NCBI RefSeq assembly: GCF_024349785.1
Contig: NZ_AP018817.1
Coordinates: 651,501 to 715,500, forward strand
DNA: 64,000 nt
From: Sphingomonas bisphenolicum
GTDB taxonomy: Bacteria; Pseudomonadota; Alphaproteobacteria; Sphingomonadales; Sphingomonadaceae
Direction of reading: 5' to 3'
The notes under the pieces are model-generated. The model was not told the DNA's origin and made no database searches. It saw only the letters and a program-made list of their open reading frames with translations. Shown here piece after piece: positions 1 to 7,965 of the stretch (its first letter is position 1; the number at the start of each line of letters is the position of its first letter). Position numbers and translations under genes: made by a program.

Positions 1-202
1 AGTGCCTTATCGCTCAGCTTCGGCTTAGGTCTGGCAACCGGCACTGACGCGCGCGGTCCCTTCTCGAGAGCACGGCGTCGCTGGACCTCCTGGCTCCCGC
101 CGATCTGATGGAGAAAGCCACCCACGAAGCGACTGGGCACACCGGCGTCGTAGGCATATTGGAGCTTGTGCGCGATGTGCCTGATCTGGTTGCGACGCGT
201 CT
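1..202 (-). pseudogene. 3' part of a gene split by the IS21 element; runs off the left edge
   Basis: This minus-strand frame reads RRNQIRHIAHKLQYAYDAG and onward, rich in Arg, Lys and His, and leaves the window without a stop. It has no start codon or ribosome binding site of its own and begins at the insertion sequence. If the element and one copy of the 6-bp target duplication are removed, the frame continues exactly from the fragment at 2808-3120, giving ...GEITKTRRNQIRHIAHK.... This is therefore the downstream half of one interrupted gene. I do not recognise the family. The setting, a genomic-island edge beside an AlpA-like protein, suggests an accessory gene. Confidence 0.6.
197..202. 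repeat. Left target-site duplication of the IS21 element (GCGTCT)
   Basis: GCGTCT lies directly before the element's TGCGCG end and recurs directly after its GCGCA end at 2808-2813. Six base pairs is within the usual IS21-family range, and an intact pair points to a simple transposition with no later rearrangement. Confidence 0.8.
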
Positions 203-319
203 TGCGCGTTTCGCGTGATCGCGGGCACTGATTTCATCTGATCGCGGGCAGCGATTTCACGGGAAGCCGGGCACCTATTTCACACGATCGCGGGCACTGA
301 TTTCGCGCGATCGCGGGCA
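203..319. repeat. Left IS21 end with five boxes at 23-bp spacing
   Basis: Boxes of the type GATCGCGGGCA end at 227, 250, 273 (a variant, AAGCCGGGCA), 296 and 319, so the period is exactly 23 bp. The TTTC runs between them are also kept. The right end has matching boxes in inverted orientation. Multiple terminal repeats are typical of IS21 and are where IstA assembles. Confidence 0.8.
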
Positions 320-373
320 GGCATGACCAACGAACTGCAGTTACTCCGCCTCCTGAAACACAGGAGGATTGGA

Positions 374-1912
374 ATGCCGACAGGACGTTTGACCATGCGC
401 CGTATTCGCGACGTTTTGCGATTGAAGTTTGCCCAAGGGCTGAGTGAGCGGGCGATTGCGTCCTCGCTTGGGCTTGGGAAAGGGAGTGTGGGCACGTACC
501 TGCGGCGCGCCCGGGATGCTGGACTGGGCTGGCCCCTGCCGGAGGGGCTGGATGATGACAGCCTTGAGCTGCTGCTATTCCCGAACGCTTCAGACGTGGC
601 CGATCCAGACCGGCCAGTTCCGGATTGGGCCGTAATTGATCAGGAACTGCGCAAGCGCGGGGTCACGCGCATGTTGCTGTGGCAGGAATACCGGGCACAG
701 CACCCCCACGGATTTGGCTACACATGGTTTTGCACCCACTTTGACGCGTGGAAAGGCCGTGTACGGCCGAGCATGCGGCAAACGCATGTGGGCGGCGAAA
801 AGGTGTTTGTCGACTTCTCCGGCGACACGATCGAGATCGTTGACCCGGCAACCGGTGAGGTGAAAGCGGCCAAGCTGTTCGTCGCAGCGATGGGGGCCTC
901 AAGCTATACCTACGCCTTGGCTGTTGCCAGCGAAGGGCTGGAGGATTGGATTGCGGCCCATGTGGGGATGTTTGCCTATCTGGGCGGTGTGCCGAAGGTG
1001 GTCGTACCCGACAACCTGAAATCGGCTGTGATTAAGCCGGACCGCTATGATCCCGGCTTGAACCGGACCTATGCTGAAATGGCCGGGTACTACGGCACAG
1101 CAATCCTGCCGGCGCGCGTGCGAAAGCCAAAAGACAAGGCCAAAGTCGAGGTAGCCGTGCAAGTCGCCCAGCGCTGGATCCTGGCAAGGTTGCGCAATCG
1201 CAGGTTCTTCTCACTAGCCGAGCTGAACACTGCCATCCGGCCATTGCTCGACGAATTGAACATGCGCGTCATGCGTGACTATGGCGCCAGTCGCGCTGAT
1301 TTGTTCGCCACATTGGATCGTCCGAACTTGCAGCCGCTGCCCGCCGATCCCTATGTCTTTGCGCGCTGGAAACGGGCCCGTGTCGCCCCCGATTATCACA
1401 TCGAGGTAGATCGCTGCTGGTATTCTGTGCCGTTCAACTTGATCCGGCAGGACGTGGACGCGCGGGTTACTCATGCCACGGTAGAAATCTTCCATCGTGG
1501 CAAACGCGTCGCTAGCCATCTGCGCGATCCCGGACGGCGTAGTCATGTCACGGCGGCCGAGCATATGCCGTCGGCGCACCGCCGCTATGCCGAATGGTCC
1601 GCGACGCGCATTCTGAACAGCGCCGCAAAGCTGGGGCCCTCCGTGGCTGCGTTTTGCGATATCGTAATGCAGGACAGGCCGCACCCCGAACAAGGCTTCC
1701 GAACCTGCCTGGGCGTGCTGTCGTTGGCCAAAAGCTTCGAGCCCCGGCGGATCGATGCCGCATGCCGCCGGGCCGTCGCCATCAAGGCCCGATCGGTCGC
1801 ATCCATCCGCTCGATCCTGAAGACCGGTCTTGATCAGGCTTTCCTGGAACCAGACCCCGAAGAGCTGCCGCTGCAACACCGCAACATCCGCGGCCAGAAC
1901 TATTACCACTGA
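374..1912 (+). CDS. istA: IS21-family transposase IstA
   Basis: DDE transposase of 512 aa that cuts and joins the element ends. The N-terminal part (about residues 5-50, MRRIRDVLRLKFAQGLSERA) is a helix-turn-helix. The integrase core follows, with Asp in FVDFSGD, Asp in VVPDNLK and Glu in KDKAKVEVA. The start is the ATG at 374, which has AGGAGG 8 bases upstream; an earlier in-frame ATG at 323 has no such site. It is followed after 15 bases by istB, the usual IS21 operon. There is no frameshift or internal stop. Confidence 0.92.
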   Translation: MPTGRLTMRRIRDVLRLKFAQGLSERAIASSLGLGKGSVGTYLRRARDAGLGWPLPEGLDDDSLELLLFPNASDVADPDRPVPDWAVIDQELRKRGVTRMLLWQEYRAQHPHGFGYTWFCTHFDAWKGRVRPSMRQTHVGGEKVFVDFSGDTIEIVDPATGEVKAAKLFVAAMGASSYTYALAVASEGLEDWIAAHVGMFAYLGGVPKVVVPDNLKSAVIKPDRYDPGLNRTYAEMAGYYGTAILPARVRKPKDKAKVEVAVQVAQRWILARLRNRRFFSLAELNTAIRPLLDELNMRVMRDYGASRADLFATLDRPNLQPLPADPYVFARWKRARVAPDYHIEVDRCWYSVPFNLIRQDVDARVTHATVEIFHRGKRVASHLRDPGRRSHVTAAEHMPSAHRRYAEWSATRILNSAAKLGPSVAAFCDIVMQDRPHPEQGFRTCLGVLSLAKSFEPRRIDAACRRAVAIKARSVASIRSILKTGLDQAFLEPDPEELPLQHRNIRGQNYYH

Positions 1913-1927
1913 CAGAGGAGATTACTG

Positions 1928-2692
1928 TTGCTGTCCCATCCCACTTGCGACCGTCTGGAGGCTATCGGGCTTTCCGGTATGGCAAAGGCACTTCATGAAC
2001 AGCGGCGCGTTGGCGCGACGTTTGAAAGCCTCAGCTTTGAAGAAAGGCTGGGATTGCTCGTCGATCGCGAAGCTGCAGAGCGTGACGCCAAGAAGCTGGC
2101 TACGCGGTTACGTTTTGCCGCCCTGCGCCACGCGGCCTGTGTTGAAGATATCGACATGCGCAGCCCTCGCGGCATTGATGTCGCGGTGATGGCGCATCTG
2201 ATCGATGGCAGCTGGATCAACCGGCACGAAAATTTGCTGATCACAGGGCCAACAGGGTTGGGCAAAAGCTGGATCGCCTGCGCACTGGGCAACAAAGCTT
2301 GCCGTGATGGTCGCCGGGTTGTCTATCATCGCGTGCCCCGCCTGTTCCAGATGTTGGCCATAGCCAAAGGCGACGGACGACATGCCCGCGTTCTCAAAGC
2401 CATCGAACGTACGGAACTGCTCATCCTTGATGATTGGGGGCTCTCAGTCCTGACGGCAACAGAGCGACGCGATCTGCTGGAAATCCTCGACGATCGACAA
2501 GGTCGGGGCTCCACCATCGTCACCAGTCAGCTTCCGGTGGATCAATGGTTCGAGGTTATCGGCGATCCCACCCTGGCAGATGCGATCCTCGACCGCCTGG
2601 TCCACAACGCTCACCGCCTAACCCTGAGCGGCGACAGCATGCGAAAAAAGATGAGCACCATGAAATTGCTTGACCAAAGCCTTCAGCCCTGA
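1928..2692 (+). CDS. istB: IS21-family ATPase helper IstB
   Basis: AAA+ ATPase of 254 aa that partners IstA and governs target choice during IS21 transposition. Walker A is GPTGLGKS (about residues 103-110) and Walker B is LLILDDWG (about 162-169). Length is normal for IstB. The start is a TTG at 1928 preceded by GAGGAG about 8 bases upstream; no nearby ATG keeps the N-terminal helices. It is translated directly after istA, and the gene is intact. Confidence 0.92.
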   Translation: MLSHPTCDRLEAIGLSGMAKALHEQRRVGATFESLSFEERLGLLVDREAAERDAKKLATRLRFAALRHAACVEDIDMRSPRGIDVAVMAHLIDGSWINRHENLLITGPTGLGKSWIACALGNKACRDGRRVVYHRVPRLFQMLAIAKGDGRHARVLKAIERTELLILDDWGLSVLTATERRDLLEILDDRQGRGSTIVTSQLPVDQWFEVIGDPTLADAILDRLVHNAHRLTLSGDSMRKKMSTMKLLDQSLQP

Positions 2693-2706
2693 CTCAATAA
2701 CACCCG

Positions 2707-2807
2707 TTGGCCAGCCTGCCCGAGGGCGCGAAATGGCTGCCCGCGATGCCGTGAAACGCGTGCCCGAGATCGCGCGAAATCACTGCCCAACTTCCGCGAA
2801 ATGCGCA
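2707..2807. repeat. Right IS21 end with four inverted boxes
   Basis: TGCCCG-type boxes begin at 2717, 2738, 2761 and 2784 (spacings 21, 23 and 23 bp) and are the inverse of those at the left end. The terminal 13 bases match the left terminus with one mismatch. Confidence 0.8.
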
Positions 2808-2813
2808 GCGTCT
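2808..2813. repeat. Right target-site duplication of the IS21 element (GCGTCT)
   Basis: Same six bases as at 197-202, directly outside the right IS end. Confidence 0.8.
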
Positions 2814-3120
2814 TGGTGATCTCGCCCAGCATTCCGAAGAAGGCTGTCGCTAACCAAGCGAAGGCCATTGCTTGAAGCTCAGGCCCCGGCGACCAGCCTC
2901 TTCCGCTGGCATCTGTGATGAAGGATTGCAGTTCGACCGGGCGACGAATTGCTTGCCTCCCGACGCGGTTGATCATCCTATCGGCGTATCCGTTTGCCTT
3001 CTCCTGTGGGGCGCGAAAGCGGGGGTCTTTTGGATTGTCAATCCGGTGCTGATACTCTCGGGTATAATCGGCGAGCGCATCCATCAGGCTGCGACGCATT
3101 CTTCCAAATTTTCGAGACAT
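2808..3120 (-). pseudogene. 5' part of a gene split by the IS21 element, unknown function
   Basis: The frame starts with ATG at 3120, with AGGAG about 7 bases upstream, and reads MSRKFGRMRRSLMDALADYT..., giving about 104 residues before the element. A hydrophobic stretch, MAFAWLATAFFGMLG, sits near the break. Beyond the IS border the frame runs into element sequence and stops at 2683, so any product would have a foreign tail of about 40 residues. Joined to 1-202 it gives a continuous protein that extends past the window. I cannot name it. It is probably an island gene, and lies downstream of the AlpA-like gene on the same strand. Confidence 0.65.
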
Positions 3121-3279
3121 GAGATGCTCCTGTCCGCCGCTCCGCACCCATTCGTAGGGCGCAAAAATGCATCTCCTGAACCCGGCGAGGGATCGGAGCG
3201 GCGCATATTGAAGGTGAAGGAATAGCGCGGGTTGCGCGCCGGAACGGGTGGCTAGGAGAGCCTAGCCGCCGGTCAAGGA

Positions 3280-3468
3280 TTAGCTCTTCCGCGCAGCAGG
3301 ATCAGCAGCACCTTGCGCAACCTCGCGCACACTTTCGACCGTGACGAATGTGCGCCGGCCAATCTTGACGCGCTTCAGCTTGCCCTGATTTATAAGAGCA
3401 AAAAAACTCGTATTGCCAATCCCGCCAAGGGCAGATCGGGCATCTTTGTTGTTGAGTAGCAGTTCCAT
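3280..3468 (-). CDS. Small AlpA/excisionase-like helix-turn-helix protein
   Basis: 62-aa protein, MELLLNNKDARSALGGIG..., with the layout of the MerR-like winged helix seen in AlpA and Xis proteins: a helix-turn-helix (NNKDARSALGGIGNTSFFAL), then GKLKRVKIGRRTFVTVESV, the basic wing common to island and prophage excisionases. The start at 3468 is chosen because GGAGGA lies 7-8 bases upstream; longer in-frame forms would translate that site. Such proteins usually control integrase genes or help excision. The nearby tRNA gene fits that setting, but no integrase is visible in the window. Confidence 0.7.
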   Translation of the reverse strand: MELLLNNKDARSALGGIGNTSFFALINQGKLKRVKIGRRTFVTVESVREVAQGAADPAARKS

Positions 3469-3683
3469 ACTTTCCTCCATCCCGCATGGCCGGAATGGCC
3501 TGCGGACGAGGGACGTAGTGCGCGACACGCAGCGAATTCGGCTGACCCTAGAACGACCCCATTCTGGCACGAATTGGCACTAATTCAGTAAGCACAGACC
3601 AATATGATGGTTTCAGTAGGAGGACACCGCGTGAACGGCAGGGGTTATTGGCACTGCCAGTTCAGGCTTTGAAGGTGATCCGA

Positions 3684-4361
3684 TCAACCACTCGAACGCT
3701 GACGTTGGTCTTTCACATATTTGTCCCAGATCATGCGAACATCGGTACGAATAGCCCGTTCGCCAAAAGCAAAACCCATGTTTTCTCTAATTTCTAATGA
3801 CAGCTCAGCCTGACTCGAAAATATGTCTCGATTCAACCTATCTTCACGCTCCAGATCAATCACCGCATGCCAAAAGCTTCGCCATTTTAACTCATCCCGT
3901 TTCGCGCCCCGGCGGCTGGCAATTTGGGAATCATCATCGTTGGACGCGATCAGCGCCATGACATCATTCAGAAAAAAATGAACGCCCTCGTAAAGATGAA
4001 TCCAGCGAGGCTTCAAAGTTTCAGTGATGGAGAATTTGTCGACCGGCCATCGCCATTCCATTTGGTCGCTCGCCCACCTTTTGCTTGACCGCCATGTGAG
4101 CGCCGGAAGTTCGACATCATGTTCTAAAGTTTCGTCATCTAAAGCAGGCTGGCCCTTCCATGCAGCAACGATAGTATGTTCATCGGAGATCCAGCCTCGT
4201 CGAGCAGCGGACCTGACATGCCCATCTCGCAATTGGTCCGCCAGAATATCTTTGGCTTGGACAGAACCACCAAGCTGGCGCTCGACGAGCTTGAGGGCTT
4301 TAGATGCAGGAACCCAACTTTCGTCGAAGCAAACTGAATTGCTTTCTCCGCCGTCCGACAT
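3684..4361 (-). CDS. Uncharacterised 225-aa protein of the island segment
   Basis: Starts with ATG at 4361, with GGAGGG about 10 bases upstream, and reads MSDGGESNSVCFDESWVPAS.... The N-terminal segment (W-V-P-A-S-K-A-L with Q-L-R-D-G-H-V-R-S-A-A-R-R) resembles a short DNA-binding or adaptor motif found at the start of several unnamed island proteins. The rest has no domain I know. It is less GC-rich and uses more A/T-ending codons than the flanking core genes, as expected for acquired DNA. It has no signal peptide or membrane helix. It lies between the AlpA-like gene and the tRNA. Confidence 0.6.
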   Translation of the reverse strand: MSDGGESNSVCFDESWVPASKALKLVERQLGGSVQAKDILADQLRDGHVRSAARRGWISDEHTIVAAWKGQPALDDETLEHDVELPALTWRSSKRWASDQMEWRWPVDKFSITETLKPRWIHLYEGVHFFLNDVMALIASNDDDSQIASRRGAKRDELKWRSFWHAVIDLEREDRLNRDIFSSQAELSLEIRENMGFAFGERAIRTDVRMIWDKYVKDQRQRSSG

Positions 4362-4564
4362 GCGTTCCCTCCAGGCAAAAGCTCCTGGCTGAAGTCAATA
4401 TGAGAAGATTCTGGATTGGCAATGCAGAATTAAAATTTCGAGCGAGCGAAAGCCAGATCAGCGTCTACGTCCGTCAGTGATCGCCCAAAGCCAAACCAAA
4501 AGTGGGCATAAAAATGGGCATAGCTCCGCCGAAGCGGAAATTATCTAGCAAAATCAACGAAAAA

Positions 4565-4656
4565 TGGCGGAGACGGAGGGATTCGAACCCTCGGTGGCCC
4601 CTTAAGGCCACGACGGTTTAGCAAACCGCTGGTTTCAGCCACTCACCCACGTCTCC
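4565..4656 (-). tRNA. tRNA-Ser (anticodon GCT)
   Basis: On the minus strand the sequence folds as a class II tRNA: acceptor arms GGAGACG and CGTCTCC, anticodon loop GGTTTGCTAAACC with anticodon GCT, a long variable arm (GTGGCC/GGCCAC) and a T loop GGTTCGAATCC. The discriminator base G is followed by an encoded CCA. It reads codons AGC and AGU. The 3' end faces the accessory segment at 1-4560, the usual arrangement when an element has integrated into a tRNA 3' end. Confidence 0.95.
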
Positions 4657-4877
4657 GCACGAAATTTGCCCACCCAGACAGGAGAGCAATGGCTGGCAGG
4701 GGCTATAGCGAGGGCTTTGCAGCATGGCAACGGGCTGATTGCGGAATTTTCGCAGCCTTTCGTCTTTCGTTCCGGCGCGGAATCGACTCGGGTCGCCGTT
4801 CGTTCATTGTCGTTTCAGCTTGCTGGTCGCAATGCCCTATGATGACTAGGAAGCGGGCTTTTCGGGGAGTAACGGGC

Positions 4878-5672
4878 ATGATCGGCATCAAAGGGCAGAG
4901 GGGCGGCCGCATCGCGCGCGCCACGGCGCTGGTCGCGGCGCTGGCGGGCATGGCGCTGACGCCGCTCGCCGCCTCCGCACAGGTGAAGACGATCGATCCC
5001 AATACGGCGATCGATTCCGACCTCGCGCCGCCGCCGCCGGCCAACACCACCCCCACCGATCCCGGCGTCGACGCGAGCGTCACCCCCGGCGTCGCTCCCT
5101 ATGAGCCGCAGGCGGGCAGCGCCGCCGGCAACACCGCCACCGGGGCGCCGGTCACGACCAACTCGCCGCCCGCCGCCCTCTCGCCCGCCGAATCCTATCA
5201 GGAAGACGACTTGATCGGCGCGGCGGAAGGCGTGTTCGGCAAGGGCGCCGAAGGCCTCGCTGGCCTCATCGAAAAAGTGCTGAAGGATCAGGGCCGCCCC
5301 AACGCCTATATTTCCGGGCGCGAAGCGTCGGGCGCCTTCGTCGTCGGCCTGCGCTACGGCTCTGGCACCCTCAACCACAAGGTGGAGGGCAAGCGCGAAG
5401 TCTATTGGACCGGCCCGTCGATCGGATTCGACGTTGGCGGCAATGCGGCCAACACCTTCGTCCTCGTCTATAATCTCTACGACACCCAGGAACTCTACCA
5501 CCGCTTCCCCGCGGCGGAGGGCACCGCCTATCTGGTCGGCGGCTTCACCGCTTCCTATCTGCGCTGGGGCAATGTCGTGCTGATCCCCATCCGGCTGGGC
5601 GTCGGCTATCGCCTGGGCGTCAACGCGGGCTATATGAAGTTCAGCGAAAAGCGGACCTGGTTGCCTTTCTAA
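4878..5672 (+). CDS. eipA: EipA family (DUF1134) envelope protein
   Basis: 264-aa exported protein. A signal peptide (residues 1 to about 33, ending AASAQ) is followed by a low-complexity Pro/Thr/Ala stretch and then the DUF1134 fold (about residues 115-264), seen in SGREASGAFVVGLRYGSG and TGPSIGFDVGGNAANTFVLV. EipA from Brucella is a periplasmic protein needed for envelope integrity, and the family is conserved across alphaproteobacteria. I chose the ATG at 4878 because it places the signal peptide at the N-terminus and has GGGGAG about 9 bases upstream; the open frame extends back to 4689 but that part has no signal character. The gene is monocistronic and converges on dinB. Confidence 0.85.
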   Translation: MIGIKGQRGGRIARATALVAALAGMALTPLAASAQVKTIDPNTAIDSDLAPPPPANTTPTDPGVDASVTPGVAPYEPQAGSAAGNTATGAPVTTNSPPAALSPAESYQEDDLIGAAEGVFGKGAEGLAGLIEKVLKDQGRPNAYISGREASGAFVVGLRYGSGTLNHKVEGKREVYWTGPSIGFDVGGNAANTFVLVYNLYDTQELYHRFPAAEGTAYLVGGFTASYLRWGNVVLIPIRLGVGYRLGVNAGYMKFSEKRTWLPF

Positions 5673-5740
5673 AGCAGACTTAACACCCTTTCCGCCTGCG
5701 CGTAGCGCGTCAGTCGCAGCAAGGTGGGCACGGCGCGCGT

Positions 5741-6832
5741 CTACAATCCCAGCGCCAGTTGCCCGCCCTGCGCCGCGTTCTCTTCCTCCCCCTCCAGATT
5801 ATGCACGCCCAGTCCCAGCAGCCGCGCCCCCATGCGCAGCGGCAGCTGCGCGACCAGCAGTTCCCGCCCGGCCTGCGCCAATTTGTCGGGCGACCGCACC
5901 GGCGTCGAGAAACTCCGCGACCGGGTGATGATCCGGAAATCGGCGAACTTCACCTTCAACACCACGGTCCGGCCCCAGGCCTGCGCTTTCTCGATCCGGG
6001 TCCAAAGGCTCGCCGCGATCCGCTCGATCTCCGCCACCAGCGCCGCTTCCTCGACCAGATCGTCGAAAAACGTGTCCTCCACGCTCACCGACTTGCGCCC
6101 CTCGCGCTCGCGCACCGGCCGATCGTCCTCGCCCCGCGCCGCGCGATAATAATAGTCCGCCGCACTGCCGAAATGCGCCTGCAGGAAGCGCATGTCGCGC
6201 GCGCGTAAATCCGCGCCCGTCTCGATCCCCAGCGCCTGCATCCGCTTCGCCGTCACCGGCCCCACGCCATGGATGCGCCGCACCGGCATCGCCGCGATGA
6301 AGGCCGGCCCCTCGTTCGGCCGCACCACGCACACGCCGTCGGGCTTGTTCTGGTCCGACGCCAGCTTGGCGATCAGCTTGTTGTAGGACACGCCGGCCGA
6401 CGCGGTCAGCCCCGTCTCTTCCCGGATCATCCGCCTGATCTCTTCCGCCACCTGGGTCGCCGACGCGATGCCCGGCTTGTTCACGGTCACGTCGAGATAG
6501 GCTTCGTCCAGCGACAACGGCTGGACGATATCCGTGAAGCGGCTGAAAATCTCCCGCACCTGTCCCGACACCGCGCGATACACCTCGAACCGCGGCTTCA
6601 CGAAGATGAGGTTGGGGCAAAGCCGCCGCGCCCGCGCGCCCGGCATGGCGGATCGCACGCCGAATGTGCGCGCCTCATAACTGCATGTCGCCACTACTCC
6701 GCGCGGCCCGCCGCCGCCCACTGCGATCGGCAATCCTCGCAACGAAAGATCGTCGCGCTGCTCAACCGACGCATAAAAGGCGTCCATGTCGACATGGATG
6801 ATCTTGCGCAGCAGCGGCGGCGAGGCGTCCAT
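5741..6832 (-). CDS. dinB: DNA polymerase IV (Y-family)
   Basis: Error-prone translesion polymerase of 363 aa, a normal length. The palm acids are seen as D15 in HVDMDAFYASVE and D109-E110 in SLDEAYLD. The steric-gate region, fingers and helix-hairpin-helix (IHGVGPVTAKRMQALGI) are all present, as is the little-finger domain. The C-terminal QLALGL fits the sliding-clamp binding consensus QL-x-L-F/L. A near-match to the alphaproteobacterial SOS box lies just upstream at 6855-6869, which suggests damage control. It stands alone and is transcribed toward eipA. Confidence 0.95.
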   Translation of the reverse strand: MDASPPLLRKIIHVDMDAFYASVEQRDDLSLRGLPIAVGGGGPRGVVATCSYEARTFGVRSAMPGARARRLCPNLIFVKPRFEVYRAVSGQVREIFSRFTDIVQPLSLDEAYLDVTVNKPGIASATQVAEEIRRMIREETGLTASAGVSYNKLIAKLASDQNKPDGVCVVRPNEGPAFIAAMPVRRIHGVGPVTAKRMQALGIETGADLRARDMRFLQAHFGSAADYYYRAARGEDDRPVREREGRKSVSVEDTFFDDLVEEAALVAEIERIAASLWTRIEKAQAWGRTVVLKVKFADFRIITRSRSFSTPVRSPDKLAQAGRELLVAQLPLRMGARLLGLGVHNLEGEEENAAQGGQLALGL

Positions 6833-6854
6833 GCGCCGCCTATGCCATAATCAG

Positions 6855-6869
6855 GAACGAAAGGGAAAC
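6855..6869 (-). promoter_or_regulatory. Possible LexA (SOS) box upstream of dinB
   Basis: On the minus strand the site reads GTTT-N7-GTTC, one base from the alphaproteobacterial LexA consensus GTTC-N7-GTTC, and lies about 23 bases before the dinB start. The pattern is short, so chance is possible; the gene identity is what makes it plausible. Confidence 0.4.
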
Positions 6870-6882
6870 AGAGTCGGCTGCG

Positions 6883-7413
6883 TCAATCCTGGAGGCGCAG
6901 ATTGTCGAGCAGCGTCTCCAGATGGGCGCGGCTGATCCGGCTCCACACATTATAGGTGCAGCGCTGCCCGTCGATCCGCAGATATGCAAGCGACTGCGAG
7001 CCCTTGCCCTCCGGATTGGCCGCCGGATACGGTTCCGCGCCGATCAGCCCATAGCCGGCGAAGGCGGGGCCGGGCAGGGCGGCCAATGTGCGCCTGTACG
7101 GCCATTGCCTGTTCAGCCGCGCCCGCTGCGCCGCATCCGGCTCGGCATCCATGGGGATGATGCCGGGCCCGGCAAAGCCATAGGCGCTCCGTTTCCCCGG
7201 CAGGTCGAACGCGACCGCCCAGCCGCCGCTGAAATCGGCTGCGCGCGCCTTGCCCTTGGCGCCGCCGTCGGACAGCAGCGCCAGCGGCGCGCATTGCGCC
7301 CGATTCTCCGCCATGTCCCACTGGACCCGAGCCACATCCTCACCGATCATGGGCCGCGCCTGTGCCCCACCCGCGGCGCTCGCCAGCATGAGTGCGACCA
7401 GAATGGCGGACAT
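6883..7413 (-). CDS. Exported hypothetical protein in the yceD operon
   Basis: 176-aa protein beginning MSAILVALMLASAAGGAQA, a clear Sec signal peptide, followed by a soluble domain without recognised motifs. Two cysteines (in RAQCAPL and GQRCTYN) could form a disulphide in the periplasm. AGGAATAGGA lies upstream of the ATG at 7413. It starts 9 bases after the yceD stop and is probably the third gene of the operon that begins with the CBP3 chaperone gene. I do not know its role. Confidence 0.75.
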   Translation of the reverse strand: MSAILVALMLASAAGGAQARPMIGEDVARVQWDMAENRAQCAPLALLSDGGAKGKARAADFSGGWAVAFDLPGKRSAYGFAGPGIIPMDAEPDAAQRARLNRQWPYRRTLAALPGPAFAGYGLIGAEPYPAANPEGKGSQSLAYLRIDGQRCTYNVWSRISRAHLETLLDNLRLQD

Positions 7414-7422
7414 GGGGAAATC

Positions 7423-7965
7423 CTATTCCTTGCCCTTGAGCGCCAGCAGCGCCGCGAACGGGCTGGCCTGTTCCTCGCTCAGCACGCCTGCCTCCTTCAG
7501 ATAGGCGTCCGCGTCGGGCGCGCGGGGAAAGGGCGTCATCGCCAGCGCCATCGTCTCGGCCACCGCTTCGCCCATGTCGATGACATGGCCGTCATAGCCG
7601 ATCGTGTCGCAATCCTCCGCGTCCAGCTCCAGTTCGTCGGCCGCTTGAACATCTTCGCTCTCGACCACGAAGCGCAGTATGAAATCGCTGTCGATCGTTT
7701 CGGGCACCGGCACGCCCGTCGCGACGCAGGGCTGGGCCAGTTCTGCGCGCACCCGGCCGCGCGCGACGATCGCGCCATCCTCGTTCGCCACGCCATAATC
7801 GGCCTCCAGCCGATCGAGCGCCGCTAGGCCGAATCGCTGCGCCAGCGCGTCGCGCTCCGGCTGCTTCGCCGCGATATGCAGCTTGCCCGCCAGCCGCGCG
7901 ATCTGGTCGACCTTGTGGGTCCGCGAAAATTCGGGGGCCAGATTGGGGGAAGGATTGATGCTCAT
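7423..7965 (-). CDS. YceD family (DUF177) protein
   Basis: 180-aa soluble, acidic protein of the YceD/DUF177 family, linked in other bacteria to 23S rRNA accumulation. The segment VRAELAQPCVATGVPVPE carries the conserved Cys that marks the family, and the acidic end (ESEDVQAADELELDAEDC) is typical. The frame is open further upstream, but the ATG at 7965 is favoured because it overlaps the stop of the preceding gene as ATGA, a translational-coupling junction used throughout this window. The same CBP3-YceD pair occurs in other alphaproteobacteria. Confidence 0.85.
   Translation of the reverse strand: MSINPSPNLAPEFSRTHKVDQIARLAGKLHIAAKQPERDALAQRFGLAALDRLEADYGVANEDGAIVARGRVRAELAQPCVATGVPVPETIDSDFILRFVVESEDVQAADELELDAEDCDTIGYDGHVIDMGEAVAETMALAMTPFPRAPDADAYLKEAGVLSEEQASPFAALLALKGKE

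Larger units (their letters stand above)
203..2807 (+). mobile_element. Complete IS21-family insertion sequence, 2605 bp
   Basis: The element starts TGCGCGTTTCGCG and ends with the reverse complement of TGCGCATTTCGCG. It carries istA and istB in the normal order and is bounded by a 6-bp duplication. Both ends contain repeated TCGCGGGCA-type boxes, as expected for the multiple IstA binding sites of this family. Both genes read through without damage, so the copy may still be active. It splits a minus-strand gene (fragments 2808-3120 and 1-202). Confidence 0.9.
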
